DNA of 64,000 bases, from positions 762,274 through 826,273 of the forward strand of contig NZ_JAGMUO010000065.1 in the NCBI RefSeq assembly GCF_019049325.1. Reading direction: 5' to 3'. Below are positions 17,141 through 25,216 of this stretch, piece by piece. Source of the stretch: Streptomyces sp. AC512_CC834. GTDB lineage: Bacteria > Actinomycetota > Actinomycetes > Streptomycetales > Streptomycetaceae. The translations under genes were made by a program, and so were the position numbers. Numbering within the stretch: the stretch's first letter is position 1; each line of letters opens with the position of its first letter. The notes under the pieces were generated by a model. That model made no database searches. It saw only the letters and a program-made list of their open reading frames with translations, and had not been told where the DNA came from.

Positions 17141-17155
17141 GACCGGCCGCCGGTC
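17141..17155. terminator. short hairpin between convergent thioredoxin and lacI genes
   Basis: GACCGG-CCG-CCGGTC forms a 6-bp stem in the 19-bp gap between the thioredoxin stop and the regulator stop at 17154. It may aid bidirectional termination but is weak. Confidence 0.4.
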
Positions 17156-18188
17156 AGCTCGACTCCCGGTGCACCACCGTCGCGCCCAGCACCTTGTGGC
17201 GCTCGGGCGCGGCGCCGGGGTCGTGCACCGCGCGGTCGACGAGTGCGGCCAGGTCGCGGCCGGCGGGCAGCTCCAGGTGGACGGTGCTCAGCCGGGGCCG
17301 GAGCAGGCGGCCCAGCATCAGGTCGTCGGCGCCGATCACGGCCGCTTCGGCGGGGACGGCGAGGCCCTCGTCCTGAAGGGCGCGCATCAGGAGCATCGCG
17401 TACTCGTCGTTGTACGCGAACACCGCGTCGAGGCCCAGGGAGTGCCAGCGGGCGGCGAGGCGGGCGGCGTCCTGTTCCTCGTAGGCGAGGGGCAGTTCGG
17501 TGACGGTGGCGTCGGTGCCCTCGACCGCGCGCCGGGCTCCGTCGAGGCGCGGTGCCGAGAAGACGTCGAGGCCGCCCTCCGTGGGCACGACGACGCCGAT
17601 TCTGCGGCGTCCGCGGTCGTAGAGGTGGCGGGTCGCGCCGCGGCCGACGCCTTCCTGGTCGGTGAGCAGGGCGTGTGCTCCGTCCACGGCCTCGGGGCCG
17701 AGGGTGACGACCGCGCGGGCGCCGGAGCGTTTGAGGACCTCCACGCCCTGCGGGCCGAGGTCGGAGCCGGGTGCGAGGACGGCGACCGGGCGCAGTTCGG
17801 CCCAGGCGCGGGCGGCCTCGTCGCCGTGCAGGCCGACGGTGCCGTACTGCACGACGGTGTAGTCGAGGCGGCCGAGGGCCCACTGGAGTTCGCTCTGGAA
17901 CCGGCTGTAGAGCGGGCCCGCGGGGAAGGACGGCGCGGGCATCAGGACCATACGGCTGTGTCCGGCGCGCAGTGATCGGGCCGCGGCGTGCGGGACGTAT
18001 CCGAGTTCGCGGGCGGCCTCGTGGACGCGGCGGCGGGTGGGTTCGCTGATCCGGACGGCGCCGGTGTTGTTGAGGACGTAGGAGACGGTCGCGCGCGAGA
18101 CGCCGGCCAGGCGGGCCACATCGGCGCTCGTGGGGACGGAGCGCGGTGCGGGGGGCTCGGGGGCCGACGGTTTCGGTATCTGCACCAT
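17154..18188 (-). CDS. LacI family transcriptional regulator
   Basis: This 344-residue protein has a LacI helix-turn-helix (SADVARLAGVSRATVSYVLN), the hinge helix region RRRVHEAARELGYVPHAAA, and a periplasmic-binding-protein-like effector domain (about residues 75-340) ending in the typical VIGADDLMLGRLLRPRLSTV segment. Members usually repress sugar uptake and hydrolysis genes. The start is uncertain between ATG 18188 and ATG 18200; neither has a clear ribosome binding site. Its 412-bp upstream spacer is filled with GC-rich repeats, and no sugar genes adjoin, so its target is unknown. Confidence 0.88.
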   Translation of the reverse strand: MVQIPKPSAPEPPAPRSVPTSADVARLAGVSRATVSYVLNNTGAVRISEPTRRRVHEAARELGYVPHAAARSLRAGHSRMVLMPAPSFPAGPLYSRFQSELQWALGRLDYTVVQYGTVGLHGDEAARAWAELRPVAVLAPGSDLGPQGVEVLKRSGARAVVTLGPEAVDGAHALLTDQEGVGRGATRHLYDRGRRRIGVVVPTEGGLDVFSAPRLDGARRAVEGTDATVTELPLAYEEQDAARLAARWHSLGLDAVFAYNDEYAMLLMRALQDEGLAVPAEAAVIGADDLMLGRLLRPRLSTVHLELPAGRDLAALVDRAVHDPGAAPERHKVLGATVVHRESS

Positions 18189-18239
18189 GACGTACGGCAT
18201 CTTGGCAGAAGCCGGGTACGGCGCGGCGGGCGGGGGAAC

Positions 18240-18480
18240 GCGCCCGGGAGCGGGGGCGGTTCAGGCCCGGGAGCGGGAGCAGCCCAGGCCCCGGGAACGG
18301 GAGCGGTTCAGGCCGGGAAGGGTTCCGGCCGGGGGCAGGCCCGGGGAGGTCAGGCCCGGGAGGTCAGTCCGGGGGCCAGGGGTCACGCCCGGGGGTCAGG
18401 CCGGCGGTCACGCCCGGGGGCAGGCCCCAGGGGCAGGCCCGGCCACGCCCCAGGGGGCAGGCCCGGGGGTCCAGCCCGGC
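18240..18480. repeat. degenerate GC-rich repeat tract upstream of lacI gene
   Basis: This stretch consists of imperfect reiterations of elements such as gcccgggagcggg and gcccgggggtcagg. It merges into the ordered 39-bp repeats that start at 18481. No start codon, ribosome binding site or family likeness supports coding. Together with 18481-18612 it fills the spacer between the tetR and lacI genes. Confidence 0.7.
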
Positions 18481-18619
18481 GGCCAGACCCGGAGGCCAGA
18501 CCCAGGGATCCCGCCCGGCGGCCAGACCCAGAGGCCAGACCCGGAGATCCCGCCCGGCGGCCAGACCCAGAGGCCAGACCCGGAGATCCGGCCCGGCGGC
18601 CAGACCCAGAGGTCAGGCC
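18481..18619. repeat. 39-bp tandem repeat (3 full copies plus a partial)
   Basis: The unit begins ggccagacccagaggccaga and ends cccgcccggc. Copies lie at 18481-18519, 18520-18558 and 18559-18597, with a partial copy at 18598-18619. Copies differ by one to a few bases. Because 39 is a multiple of three, a minus-strand reading gives a 13-residue period (LASGSGRRAGSPG). The last partial copy covers the stop codon of the tetR gene (18613-18615), so the array starts in its final codons and extends downstream. Confidence 0.9.
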
Positions 18620-19302
18620 CGCGGGTCTGGGGTGTGGACCAGCGGGGCGGTGCGGGTGACTCGGGCGACCAGGTCCATCCAGCCCTCCCGCAGCCGCTCC
18701 GCGGGCACCCCGCACTGTTCGGTGAGGTGGTGGATCAGGGCGGCGTCGAGATAGGCGAGCAGGGTGTGGGACAGGAGTTCGCTGTCGCCGTCCGGCACCG
18801 CCTGCCGCAGCAGCAGGGCGACGTGGCCGCGCAGGAAGCGGCGCGGCGCGGCGGTGTGGCGGCGTTCCGCGCTCGGCTCCGCGGCCAGTTGCAGGTCGAG
18901 TTCGTCGATGGAGCGGCGCAGCATCGCGCAGCCGAAGGCCCGCAGCCGCTCGACGGGGGGCGCGCCCGGCCCCAGGGGTGGCGGGCCGCTCAGGAGCGCG
19001 GCCTGGAACTTGCGCTCGGAGTGGTCCAGGAGCGCCGCCAGCAGCCCGGTGCGGTCGCCGAAACGGCGGAAGACCGTGCCCTTGCCCACCGAGGCCGCGA
19101 CGGCGACCCCCTCCATGGTGAGGGCGGCCGCGCCGTGCTCGGCGACCAGCCGCTCGGCCGCGTCCAGCAGCCGGGCCCGGTTGCGCGCGGCGTCGGCCCG
19201 CAGGCAGGGCTCATCCTCCTCGGTCCCCGTGCCGACTTGCAGCAACTCGGACGGACCGACGGCATCCGGGGGCGTCGGGAAGGACGGCGGGGCGGCGGAC
19301 AT
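18613..19302 (-). CDS. TetR family transcriptional regulator
   Basis: This 229-residue repressor has an N-terminal helix-turn-helix (about residues 42-88; RNRARLLDAAERLVAEHG and VAASVGKGTVFRRFGDRTGL) and a helical ligand domain. The start MSAAPP at 19302 is preferred over an in-frame 19320. Two 12-bp palindromes, GGACCGCGGTCC and GGACCCCGGTCC, lie in the spacer to the divergent FMN reductase gene and fit TetR operators, so it probably represses both itself and the reductase. The stop codon sits inside the 39-bp repeat array. Confidence 0.9.
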   Translation of the reverse strand: MSAAPPSFPTPPDAVGPSELLQVGTGTEEDEPCLRADAARNRARLLDAAERLVAEHGAAALTMEGVAVAASVGKGTVFRRFGDRTGLLAALLDHSERKFQAALLSGPPPLGPGAPPVERLRAFGCAMLRRSIDELDLQLAAEPSAERRHTAAPRRFLRGHVALLLRQAVPDGDSELLSHTLLAYLDAALIHHLTEQCGVPAERLREGWMDLVARVTRTAPLVHTPDPRA

Positions 19303-19333
19303 GAAGCCAGCGTAAAGCATCGGGAAGAAAACT

Positions 19334-19380
19334 GGACCGCGGTCCGTTTGGGATGTTAGAAATTAAACGGACCCCGGTCC
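19334..19380. promoter_or_regulatory. pair of TetR-type operators between tetR and FMN reductase
   Basis: The perfect palindrome GGACCGCGGTCC (19334-19345) and near-perfect GGACCCCGGTCC (19369-19380) are spaced 35 bp start to start, about three and a third helical turns. Both have AAAC/GTTT-like flanks. This resembles the ACGGACCGNGGTCCGT boxes of actinobacterial TetR regulators. Both sites lie 30-130 bp from the two divergent start codons. Confidence 0.7.
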
Positions 19381-19460
19381 GGATTGTTTCGACGGTGTTT
19401 CGCACCGGTCTTCAGCACCCTTCAGCACGTTCAACATCTGTTTCAGCACTGGGAGTACTC

Positions 19461-20024
19461 ATGTCTGTCCGCATCCTTGCGCTCGTCGGCAGCCTTCGCG
19501 CCGGTTCGCACAATCGCCAGCTCGCCGAGGCGGCCGTCAAGTTCGCGCCGGAGGGCGCGGATGTACATCTGTTCGAGGGGCTCGCCGAGATCCCCTTCTA
19601 CAACGAGGACATCGACGTGGAGGGCAAGGTACCGGCCGCCGCCGCGAAGCTGCGCGAGGCCGCCCAGGGCGCCCAGGCCTTCCTGCTCTTCTCGCCCGAG
19701 TACAACGGCACCATCCCGGCCGTCCTGAAGAACGCCATCGACTGGCTGTCCCGCCCCTACGGACAGGGCGCCCTCACCGGCAAGCCGGCGGCCGTGGTCG
19801 GCACCGCCTTCGGCCAGTACGGCGGCGTGTGGGCGCAGGACGAGGCCCGCAAGGCCGTGGGCATCGCCGGCGGCAAGGTGATCGAGGACCTCAAGCTGTC
19901 CATCCCCGGTTCGCTGACCCGCTTCGCCGAGACCCACCCGGCGGACGACGCCGAGGTCGCCGCGCAGCTCACCGAGGTCGTCGCGCGGCTGCACGGCCAC
20001 GCGGACGAATCCGTCGCCGCCTGA
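19461..20024 (+). CDS. NAD(P)H-dependent FMN reductase
   Basis: This 187-residue flavodoxin-fold reductase (NADPH-dependent FMN reductase, ChrR/YieF-like) has the FMN phosphate-binding loop GSLRAGSHNRQLAEA (residues 10-24) and the family motif SPEYNGTIPAVLKNAIDWLS (about 80-99). Such enzymes reduce quinones, chromate, azo compounds or free flavin. The start is ATG 19461 with GGGAG upstream. It is divergent from the TetR gene, with two palindromic operators between, so it is probably induced by a toxic electrophile or quinone that the TetR senses. Confidence 0.92.
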   Translation: MSVRILALVGSLRAGSHNRQLAEAAVKFAPEGADVHLFEGLAEIPFYNEDIDVEGKVPAAAAKLREAAQGAQAFLLFSPEYNGTIPAVLKNAIDWLSRPYGQGALTGKPAAVVGTAFGQYGGVWAQDEARKAVGIAGGKVIEDLKLSIPGSLTRFAETHPADDAEVAAQLTEVVARLHGHADESVAA

Positions 20025-20084
20025 CCGGCGCACCAAGGACGTGTACGGGACCGGAGCTCGCCCGAGCTCCGGTCCCGGCCTGCG

Positions 20085-20990
20085 TCAGGCCACCGCCGCG
20101 GCGGCCAGCGTGCGCAGTTCCTCCAGCGCGACGGCGACCGCCGGACGCCGGTGGCCGCCACTGCGCGTGCAGGTCAGCAGCTTGCGGTGCGGCCGGTCCG
20201 CACAGGGCACCCGGACGATCGGCAGCTCGGGGGTCAACTGGGCGAGCCGGGGCACCAGCGCGACGCCGAGCCCGTGGGCGACCAGGTGGGCGGTGACGTT
20301 CCAGTCCAGCGCGTGATGGACCACGTCGGGGGTGAATCCGGCGGCACCGCACGCCGCCATCACATGCGGCCGGCAGGGGCTCTGCGGCACCGGCGCGATC
20401 CAGGCCTCGTGCGCCATGTCGGCGAGGTCTGCCCCGTCCCGCCCGGCCAGCGGATGGCCCTCGGGCACGACCAGGTCGAACGGGTCGTCCAGGAGCGGCC
20501 GCTGGTCGAAGCGCGCGTCGGCCGACGGCGGGTTGGACGGCGTCGCCTCCACCACGGCCAGATCGCTCTCCCCCTCGAAGAGCAGGTCGAAGCTCTCCGC
20601 CACCTCGACCTCCCGGATCCGCACCGACAGCCGCGGATGCCGCTCACGCAGCCGCGCGGCCATCGGGGCCAGCAGCACGGAGACGGCCACCGGGAATCCC
20701 GTCACCCGCAGCGGCCCGGCGGGGGTCCCCTCCCCCGCCCGCAGGTCCAGTTCGGCCTCGTCCCAGCGGGCCTCGATCGCGTCGGCGTGCTCGAGCAGGC
20801 TCACCGCGGCCGGAGTGAGCCGCACCCCGCGCCCCTGCGGCTCCAGCAGGTCGACCCTCAGGTCCCGGGCGAGCTGCCGGATCTGCTGGGAGGCGGCCGA
20901 GGGGGTGAAGTGCAGAGCGCGGGCCGCCGCGGTGACGGTGCCGTAGTGGGAGACGGCCCGGAGCACGTGCAGCCTGCGCAGATCAATCAT
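20085..20990 (-). CDS. LysR family transcriptional regulator
   Basis: This 301-residue protein has the LysR helix-turn-helix (LHVLRAVSHYGTVTAAARAL, then HFTPSAASQQIRQLARDL) and a type 2 periplasmic-binding-like effector domain (about residues 90-290). Start ATG 20990 (MIDLRRLH). The inverted repeat TGAAG-N6-CTTCA at 20990-21005 overlaps the start codon and may be an autoregulatory site. It is divergent from the small zinc-ribbon gene at 21132, the likely partner or target. The effector is not inferable. Confidence 0.9.
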   Translation of the reverse strand: MIDLRRLHVLRAVSHYGTVTAAARALHFTPSAASQQIRQLARDLRVDLLEPQGRGVRLTPAAVSLLEHADAIEARWDEAELDLRAGEGTPAGPLRVTGFPVAVSVLLAPMAARLRERHPRLSVRIREVEVAESFDLLFEGESDLAVVEATPSNPPSADARFDQRPLLDDPFDLVVPEGHPLAGRDGADLADMAHEAWIAPVPQSPCRPHVMAACGAAGFTPDVVHHALDWNVTAHLVAHGLGVALVPRLAQLTPELPIVRVPCADRPHRKLLTCTRSGGHRRPAVAVALEELRTLAAAAVA

Positions 20991-21131
20991 GAAGTGCACG
21001 CTTCACGGTGGAGTCCGTAAAGTCAACCTGGACGTGAACAGATCCATGGCCGCACCCTGTCAGTGTCGCGACGGTCGATCGAACCACGCGCACCAGCCTT
21101 CCGACGCACCACAGACGCACGAGGAGTTGCC

Positions 21132-21335
21132 ATGCCCAGCACGACCGGTGTCGTCTGCCCGCACTGCGGGTGGCCCGACGGTGCCGAGCCCTTCCAGGTG
21201 GTGTCCGCGCACCCCACCGGGGCGGGCGGCACCCTGTGGACCCGGTGCGCCTGCGGTTCGCTCCAGGCCCGCGTCGTCGACGCGCACGGCACCCGCGTGG
21301 TCTCGCGCGGCAGGCCCACACCGGCCGGCTGCTGA
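21132..21335 (+). CDS. small zinc-ribbon-like protein
   Basis: This 67-residue protein has CPHC near the N-terminus (residues 9-12) and CAC about 28 residues later, a plausible zinc ribbon, followed by a basic C-terminus ending in GC. Start ATG 21132 with GAGGAG 6 nt upstream. It is divergent from the LysR gene. I do not recognise a named family; similar short Cys-pair proteins are scattered through streptomycetes. Its stop codon is the first TGA of an 8-bp tandem repeat. Confidence 0.7.
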   Translation: MPSTTGVVCPHCGWPDGAEPFQVVSAHPTGAGGTLWTRCACGSLQARVVDAHGTRVVSRGRPTPAGC

Positions 21336-21372
21336 CCCGATGACCCGGTGACCCGGTGACCCGGTGACCCGC
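21333..21372. repeat. 8-bp tandem repeat (5 copies) made from a stop codon
   Basis: Five consecutive TGACCCGN units span 21333-21340, 21341-21348, 21349-21356, 21357-21364 and 21365-21372. The first TGA is the stop of the zinc-ribbon gene and the last unit touches the stop of the convergent SDR gene. Because the period is 8, TGA appears in all three plus-strand frames. Confidence 0.9.
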
Positions 21373-22079
21373 TACCAGGGCAGCGGGCCCGCCGCGTCGA
21401 AGTAGCCGCCGGTGGGTCCGTCCGGGCCCAGCCGGGCCATCCGGACGATGACCTCGGCGCCCTGGGCCACGGTCTGCGTACCGGTGTTGCCGTTCAGGTC
21501 GGTCGCGGTGAAGCCCGGCTCGACGGCGTTGATCCGCATCCCGGGGAACGCCTTCGCGTACTGCACGGTCAGCGCGTTGACCGCGGTCTTCGACGCCGGG
21601 TAGGCCAGGCCGGGGTAGCCGTAGCCCGGACTTTCCGGCGAGGCGAGCCCGGTCAGCGAGGCCAGGCCGCTGCTGACGTTGACCACGACGGGCGCGGCGG
21701 AGCTGTGCAGCAGCGGCAGGAACGCGTGGGTCACGCGCACCAGGCCGAGGACGTTGGTCTCGAAGACGGTGCGCACCAGGTCGGCGGTCGTGCCGTCCGC
21801 GCCGGTCACGGTGTTGTGCTCGCCCCGCTGTTCGATGCCGGCGTTGTTGACCAGCACGTCGAGGCCGCCGTCGGCCGCCACGGTCTTCACGGCGGCGGCC
21901 ACCGAGGCGTCGTCGGTGACGTCCAGGACCAGGGGACGCGCGCCCAGTTCCTCGGCGGCGCGGCGTCCGCGCTCGGCGTCGCGGGCGGCGGCGTAGACGG
22001 TGTGGCCGGCGGCGACGAGGCGGCGGGCCGTCTCGAAGCCGAGGCCCTTGTTGGCTCCGGTGATCAGTGTGTTCGTCAT
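21372..22079 (-). CDS. short-chain dehydrogenase/reductase
   Basis: This 235-residue classical SDR has the cofactor motif TGANKGLG (residues 7-14), NNAG (about 86-89), the catalytic Ser in VNVSSGLASL, and YPASK for the Tyr/Lys pair. The Arg-rich AARDAERGRR after strand 2 suggests NADP(H). The start is ATG 22079. It is divergent from the XRE/MmyB regulator at 22182 across a 102-bp spacer with a 9-bp inverted repeat, a standard regulator and target arrangement. The substrate is unknown. Confidence 0.92.
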   Translation of the reverse strand: MTNTLITGANKGLGFETARRLVAAGHTVYAAARDAERGRRAAEELGARPLVLDVTDDASVAAAVKTVAADGGLDVLVNNAGIEQRGEHNTVTGADGTTADLVRTVFETNVLGLVRVTHAFLPLLHSSAAPVVVNVSSGLASLTGLASPESPGYGYPGLAYPASKTAVNALTVQYAKAFPGMRINAVEPGFTATDLNGNTGTQTVAQGAEVIVRMARLGPDGPTGGYFDAAGPLPW

Positions 22080-22115
22080 GGAATCCACCCTGCGGCGTGG
22101 CGGCCGGGGCAGCCA

Positions 22116-22162
22116 GGCGTCCCGTCTTCCTGGGACCACGGGTACCAGGTAGCCGGGACGCC
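22116..22162. promoter_or_regulatory. inverted repeat between SDR and XRE/MmyB regulator
   Basis: GGCGTCCCG (22116-22124) and CGGGACGCC (22154-22162) are perfect 9-bp complements separated by 29 bp, centred in the divergent spacer. It is a candidate operator for the XRE regulator, or a cruciform. Confidence 0.5.
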
Positions 22163-22181
22163 CACGGTGTTCACTGGGGGT

Positions 22182-23021
22182 ATGACGGCTACGGAGTTCG
22201 GGCGGGCGGTGCGGCTGCGCAGGGACCGGGTGTCCCCCGAGGCGGCCGGGCTGCCCGCGGGCGGTCACCGGCGGGCGGCCGGGCTGCGGCGCGAGGAGCT
22301 GGCGCTGCTGGCCGGAATCTCCGTCGACTATGTCACCCGGCTCGAACAGGGCCGGGCGGCCAACCCGTCGGCTCAGGTCGTCGAGGCTCTCGTGCGGGCG
22401 CTGCGGCTGCCGGCCGAGGAGCGCGCGCATCTGTTCCGGCTGGCCGGACTGGTGCCGCCGGGTCCCGAGGCGGTTCCGACGTACATACCGCCGAGCGTCC
22501 ACCGGCTGCTCGACCGGCTGGCCGGCACCCCGGTGGCCGTGTACGACGCGACCTGGACGCTGCTGCTCGCCAACCCGCCCTACGCGGCGCTGATGGGCGA
22601 TCCCTCCCAGTGGCACGGACCGGAACGCAACGGCGTGTGGCGCAACTTCGTCGGCCCGGGCAGCCGGGCCCGGTACACGCCGGAGGAACGCCGCGCCTTC
22701 GAGGCGGCGCTCGTCTCGGACCTGCGCGCGACCGCCGCCCGCTATCCCGCCGACCGCCGGCTCGGCCGGCTGGTCGCGGAGCTGCGCGCCCGCAGCGAGC
22801 TGTTCGCCGAGCTGTGGGAGACGGACGCGGTCGACCGGCACGAGGCGGCCCGCAAGACCATCGACCACCCACGGGTGGGACCCGTCACCCTGGACTGCGA
22901 CGTGCTCGGCGTGGCCGGCAGCGATCTGCGGATCATGGTCTACACGGCCGAACCGGACACCGCGGACGCCGAACGGCTCGCCCTGCTGACGGTCCTGGGC
23001 ACCCAGGAGCTGGTGGACTAG
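22182..23021 (+). CDS. XRE family regulator with MmyB-like domain
   Basis: This 279-residue protein has an N-terminal helix-turn-helix (about residues 5-75; LRREELALLAGISVDYVTRL) and an MmyB-like C-terminal domain (about 95-270; TYIPPSVHRLLDRLAGTPVA and WRNFVGPGSRARYTPEERR). It is the same class as the regulator at 7678-8595. Start ATG 22182 with GGGGGT upstream. It is divergent from the SDR gene, which it probably regulates; this pairing is frequent in Streptomyces. Confidence 0.9.
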   Translation: MTATEFGRAVRLRRDRVSPEAAGLPAGGHRRAAGLRREELALLAGISVDYVTRLEQGRAANPSAQVVEALVRALRLPAEERAHLFRLAGLVPPGPEAVPTYIPPSVHRLLDRLAGTPVAVYDATWTLLLANPPYAALMGDPSQWHGPERNGVWRNFVGPGSRARYTPEERRAFEAALVSDLRATAARYPADRRLGRLVAELRARSELFAELWETDAVDRHEAARKTIDHPRVGPVTLDCDVLGVAGSDLRIMVYTAEPDTADAERLALLTVLGTQELVD

Positions 23022-23034
23022 ACCTCACGGCCCC

Positions 23035-23985
23035 TCACGGCCCCTCCTGTCGCCTCGCGGCCCACAGGCTTGTCGCCGTGGTGACGGCGAGGACCAGCAC
23101 GATGAAGCCGAGCGAGAACGGGATGCCGATCTCCGGCACGTGCACGCCGGATTCGTGCAGGGCGTGCAGCACCAGCTTGACGCCGATGAAGCCCAGGATG
23201 ACCGACAGGCCGTAGGAGAGGTGAACCAGCTTCCTCAGCAGGCCGCCGATCAGGAAGTAGAGCTGCCGCAGGCCCATCAGGGCGAACGCGTTGGCCGTGA
23301 ACACGATGTACGGGTCCTGGGTCAGCCCGTAGATGGCGGGGATGGAGTCCAGGGCGAACAGGATGTCGGTGAACCCGATGGCGAGCATCACGACCAGCAT
23401 CGGGGTCATGACGCGCTTGCCGTTCTGCTCGACCCACAGCTTGGTGCCGTGGTAGCGGTCGGCGACGCCGAAGCGGCGCTCGATCGACTTCAGCAGCTTG
23501 TTCTCCTCGTACTCCTTGTCGTGCTCGTCCTTGCGGGCGTCCTGGATCAGTTTCCAGGCGGTCCAGATCAGGAAGGCACCGAAGAGGTAGAACACCCAGG
23601 AGAAGGCGGAGATGATCGCCGCGCCCGCCGCGATGAACGCGGCGCGCAGCACCAGGGCGATCAGGACGCCGATCATCAGCACCCGCTGCTGGTACTGCGA
23701 GGGCACCGCGAACTTCGCCATGATCAGGACGAAGACGAACAGGTTGTCGACGCTGAGCGACTTCTCGGTGATGTAGCCGGCGAAGAACTCGCCGCCGGGC
23801 CCGCCGCCGCCGGCCACGAGCAGTCCCACGCCGAACAGACAGGCCAGGACCACCCAGACGGCCGTCCAGATCCCGGCCTCCTTGACGGACACGTCGTGCG
23901 GCTTGCGCCCGATGAAGAAGTCGGCGGCGACGAGGACGCACAGGCCCGCGACGGTCAGCAGCCAGGTGCTGAGAGAGACGTCCAC
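23035..23985 (-). CDS. TerC family integral membrane protein
   Basis: This 316-residue protein has eight to nine hydrophobic segments and the TerC hallmarks DNLFVFVLIM (about residue 75) and FALDSIPAIYGLTQDP (about 210), whose acidic residues lie in the membrane. TerC/Alx proteins are linked to tellurite resistance and metal (notably manganese) efflux during protein export. The start is GTG 23985 with GAGGAG 5 nt upstream; an ATG at 24090 has no such site. It lies downstream of hrdC on the same strand, 118 bp away. Confidence 0.9.
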   Translation of the reverse strand: MDVSLSTWLLTVAGLCVLVAADFFIGRKPHDVSVKEAGIWTAVWVVLACLFGVGLLVAGGGGPGGEFFAGYITEKSLSVDNLFVFVLIMAKFAVPSQYQQRVLMIGVLIALVLRAAFIAAGAAIISAFSWVFYLFGAFLIWTAWKLIQDARKDEHDKEYEENKLLKSIERRFGVADRYHGTKLWVEQNGKRVMTPMLVVMLAIGFTDILFALDSIPAIYGLTQDPYIVFTANAFALMGLRQLYFLIGGLLRKLVHLSYGLSVILGFIGVKLVLHALHESGVHVPEIGIPFSLGFIVLVLAVTTATSLWAARRQEGP

Positions 23986-24103
23986 CGGTGCTCCTCGGGT
24001 GCGGATGCGGGCGTGGGGAAGCAGGACCGCGTACAGGTTCTTGGTCAGGGTGTTTCCGGGGAGCGGCCACGGCAACCCGGCGGCTTCCATAAGCCGGCCG
24101 GGC

Positions 24104-25123
24104 TCAGCTCGCCCAGTCCAGCAGCCGTTCCCGGGTCTCGGGGGCGCGCAGTTGGGCGAGGGAGGCCTTCTCCAACTGGCGGACGCGTTCGCGGGTGAGG
24201 CCCACGTGCTGGGCGACCTGGTGCAGGGTGCGCGGGCGGCCGTCGTGCAGGCCGTAACGCAGGCTGAGGATCAGGGCCTCGCGGGGTGCGAGGGTGCCGA
24301 CGGCCTCACGCAGTTCCGCCGCGAGCGCCTGGAACTCGGCGACCTCCGGAGCGCGCAGCACCTCGGTGTCGGGGATGAGGTCGCCGACGACGGTCTCGCC
24401 GGTCTCGTCCACCGGGGTGTCCAGGCTGACCGCGTCCCGTCCGACCCGCCGCAGCCAGACGACCTTGTCCCCGTCGATGCCGCTCTCGGCGGCGACCTCC
24501 TCGGTGGTCGGCTCGCGGTCGAGGCTCACGCGGAGTCCGCGTTCGACCTTGGCGAGCTTCTGGAGCTGTTCGACGACGTGGATCGGCAGCCGTACCGTGC
24601 GCGCGTGGGTGGCCAGGCCCCGTTCGATGGCCTGGCGGATCCACCAGGTGGCGTACGTGGAGAACTTGAAGCCCTTGGTGTGGTCGAACTTCTCGACGGC
24701 GCGGATCAGCCCGAGGTTGCCCTCCTGGATGACGTCGAGGAGAGGCAGCCCGCGGTGGGCGTGGCGCTTGGCCATCGACACCACGAGCCGCAGGTTGGCC
24801 CGCACCATGTGGTCCTTGGCCTCCCGGCCGTCGTGGACGGTCTCCTCCAGTGCGCGACGCCGGCCGGGCGTCGGGGCGGGTTCGCCGGTGTCGGCCGTCT
24901 CCAGTTCCTCCCTGGCCCGGACACCGGCCTCGATGCGGGTCGCCAGCCGCACCTCGTCCTCGGCGGTCAGCAGGGGCGTCGCACCGATCTGGGTCAGGTA
25001 CTGGCCGAGCAGGTCGGGTTCCTCGTCGGGTTCGGGGATCCGGCTGCGCAGGCGCGCGGTACGGGTGGTGGCGCGGCGGTCCTCCCCGGAGCCCGCCGCG
25101 GGCGTTCGTGCCGGGGGAGCCAT
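24104..25123 (-). CDS. hrdC: RNA polymerase principal-type sigma factor HrdC
   Basis: This 339-residue sigma-70 family protein, group 2 in size, has region 1.2 (LLGQYLTQIGATPLLTAEDE), region 2 (LRLVVSMAKRHAHRGLPLLD, DVIQEGNLGLIRAVEKFD, FSTYATWWIRQAIERG), region 3 and region 4 (HQVAQHVGLTRERVRQLEKA). The long acidic region 1.1 of the essential HrdB is absent. S. coelicolor HrdC has the same length and, as I recall, the same neighbourhood; HrdA and HrdD are alternatives. It directs RNA polymerase to vegetative-type promoters and is dispensable in S. coelicolor. The 81-bp upstream spacer is a simple GC-rich repeat with no obvious promoter. Confidence 0.85.
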   Translation of the reverse strand: MAPPARTPAAGSGEDRRATTRTARLRSRIPEPDEEPDLLGQYLTQIGATPLLTAEDEVRLATRIEAGVRAREELETADTGEPAPTPGRRRALEETVHDGREAKDHMVRANLRLVVSMAKRHAHRGLPLLDVIQEGNLGLIRAVEKFDHTKGFKFSTYATWWIRQAIERGLATHARTVRLPIHVVEQLQKLAKVERGLRVSLDREPTTEEVAAESGIDGDKVVWLRRVGRDAVSLDTPVDETGETVVGDLIPDTEVLRAPEVAEFQALAAELREAVGTLAPREALILSLRYGLHDGRPRTLHQVAQHVGLTRERVRQLEKASLAQLRAPETRERLLDWAS

Positions 25124-25180
25124 CTCGCTTCCTCCGTCCCCTTGCTCGGGTTCCTGGGGTTTCTCGGGTTCCTCGGGTCG

Positions 25181-25216
25181 TCGGGGTGTTCGGGGTCGTC
25201 GGGGTCATCGGGGTCC
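25181..25216. repeat. 9-bp tandem repeat covering a stop codon, upstream of hrdC
   Basis: Four TCGGGGTNN units lie at 25181-25189, 25190-25198, 25199-25207 and 25208-25216, with more degenerate copies down to about 25145. The third unit contains the stop codon (25205-25207) of the DUF6343-like gene. Confidence 0.8.

Noticed and set aside
18481..18619. CRISPR array
   Set aside because: The 39-bp units are directly adjacent with no unique spacers between them and no cas genes are nearby; it is a tandem repeat.
18383..18715. Minus-strand reading frame with a 13-residue repeat (LASGSGRRAGSPG)
   Set aside because: It is a by-product of the 39-bp DNA repeat, overlaps the tetR gene in another frame and lacks a ribosome binding site.
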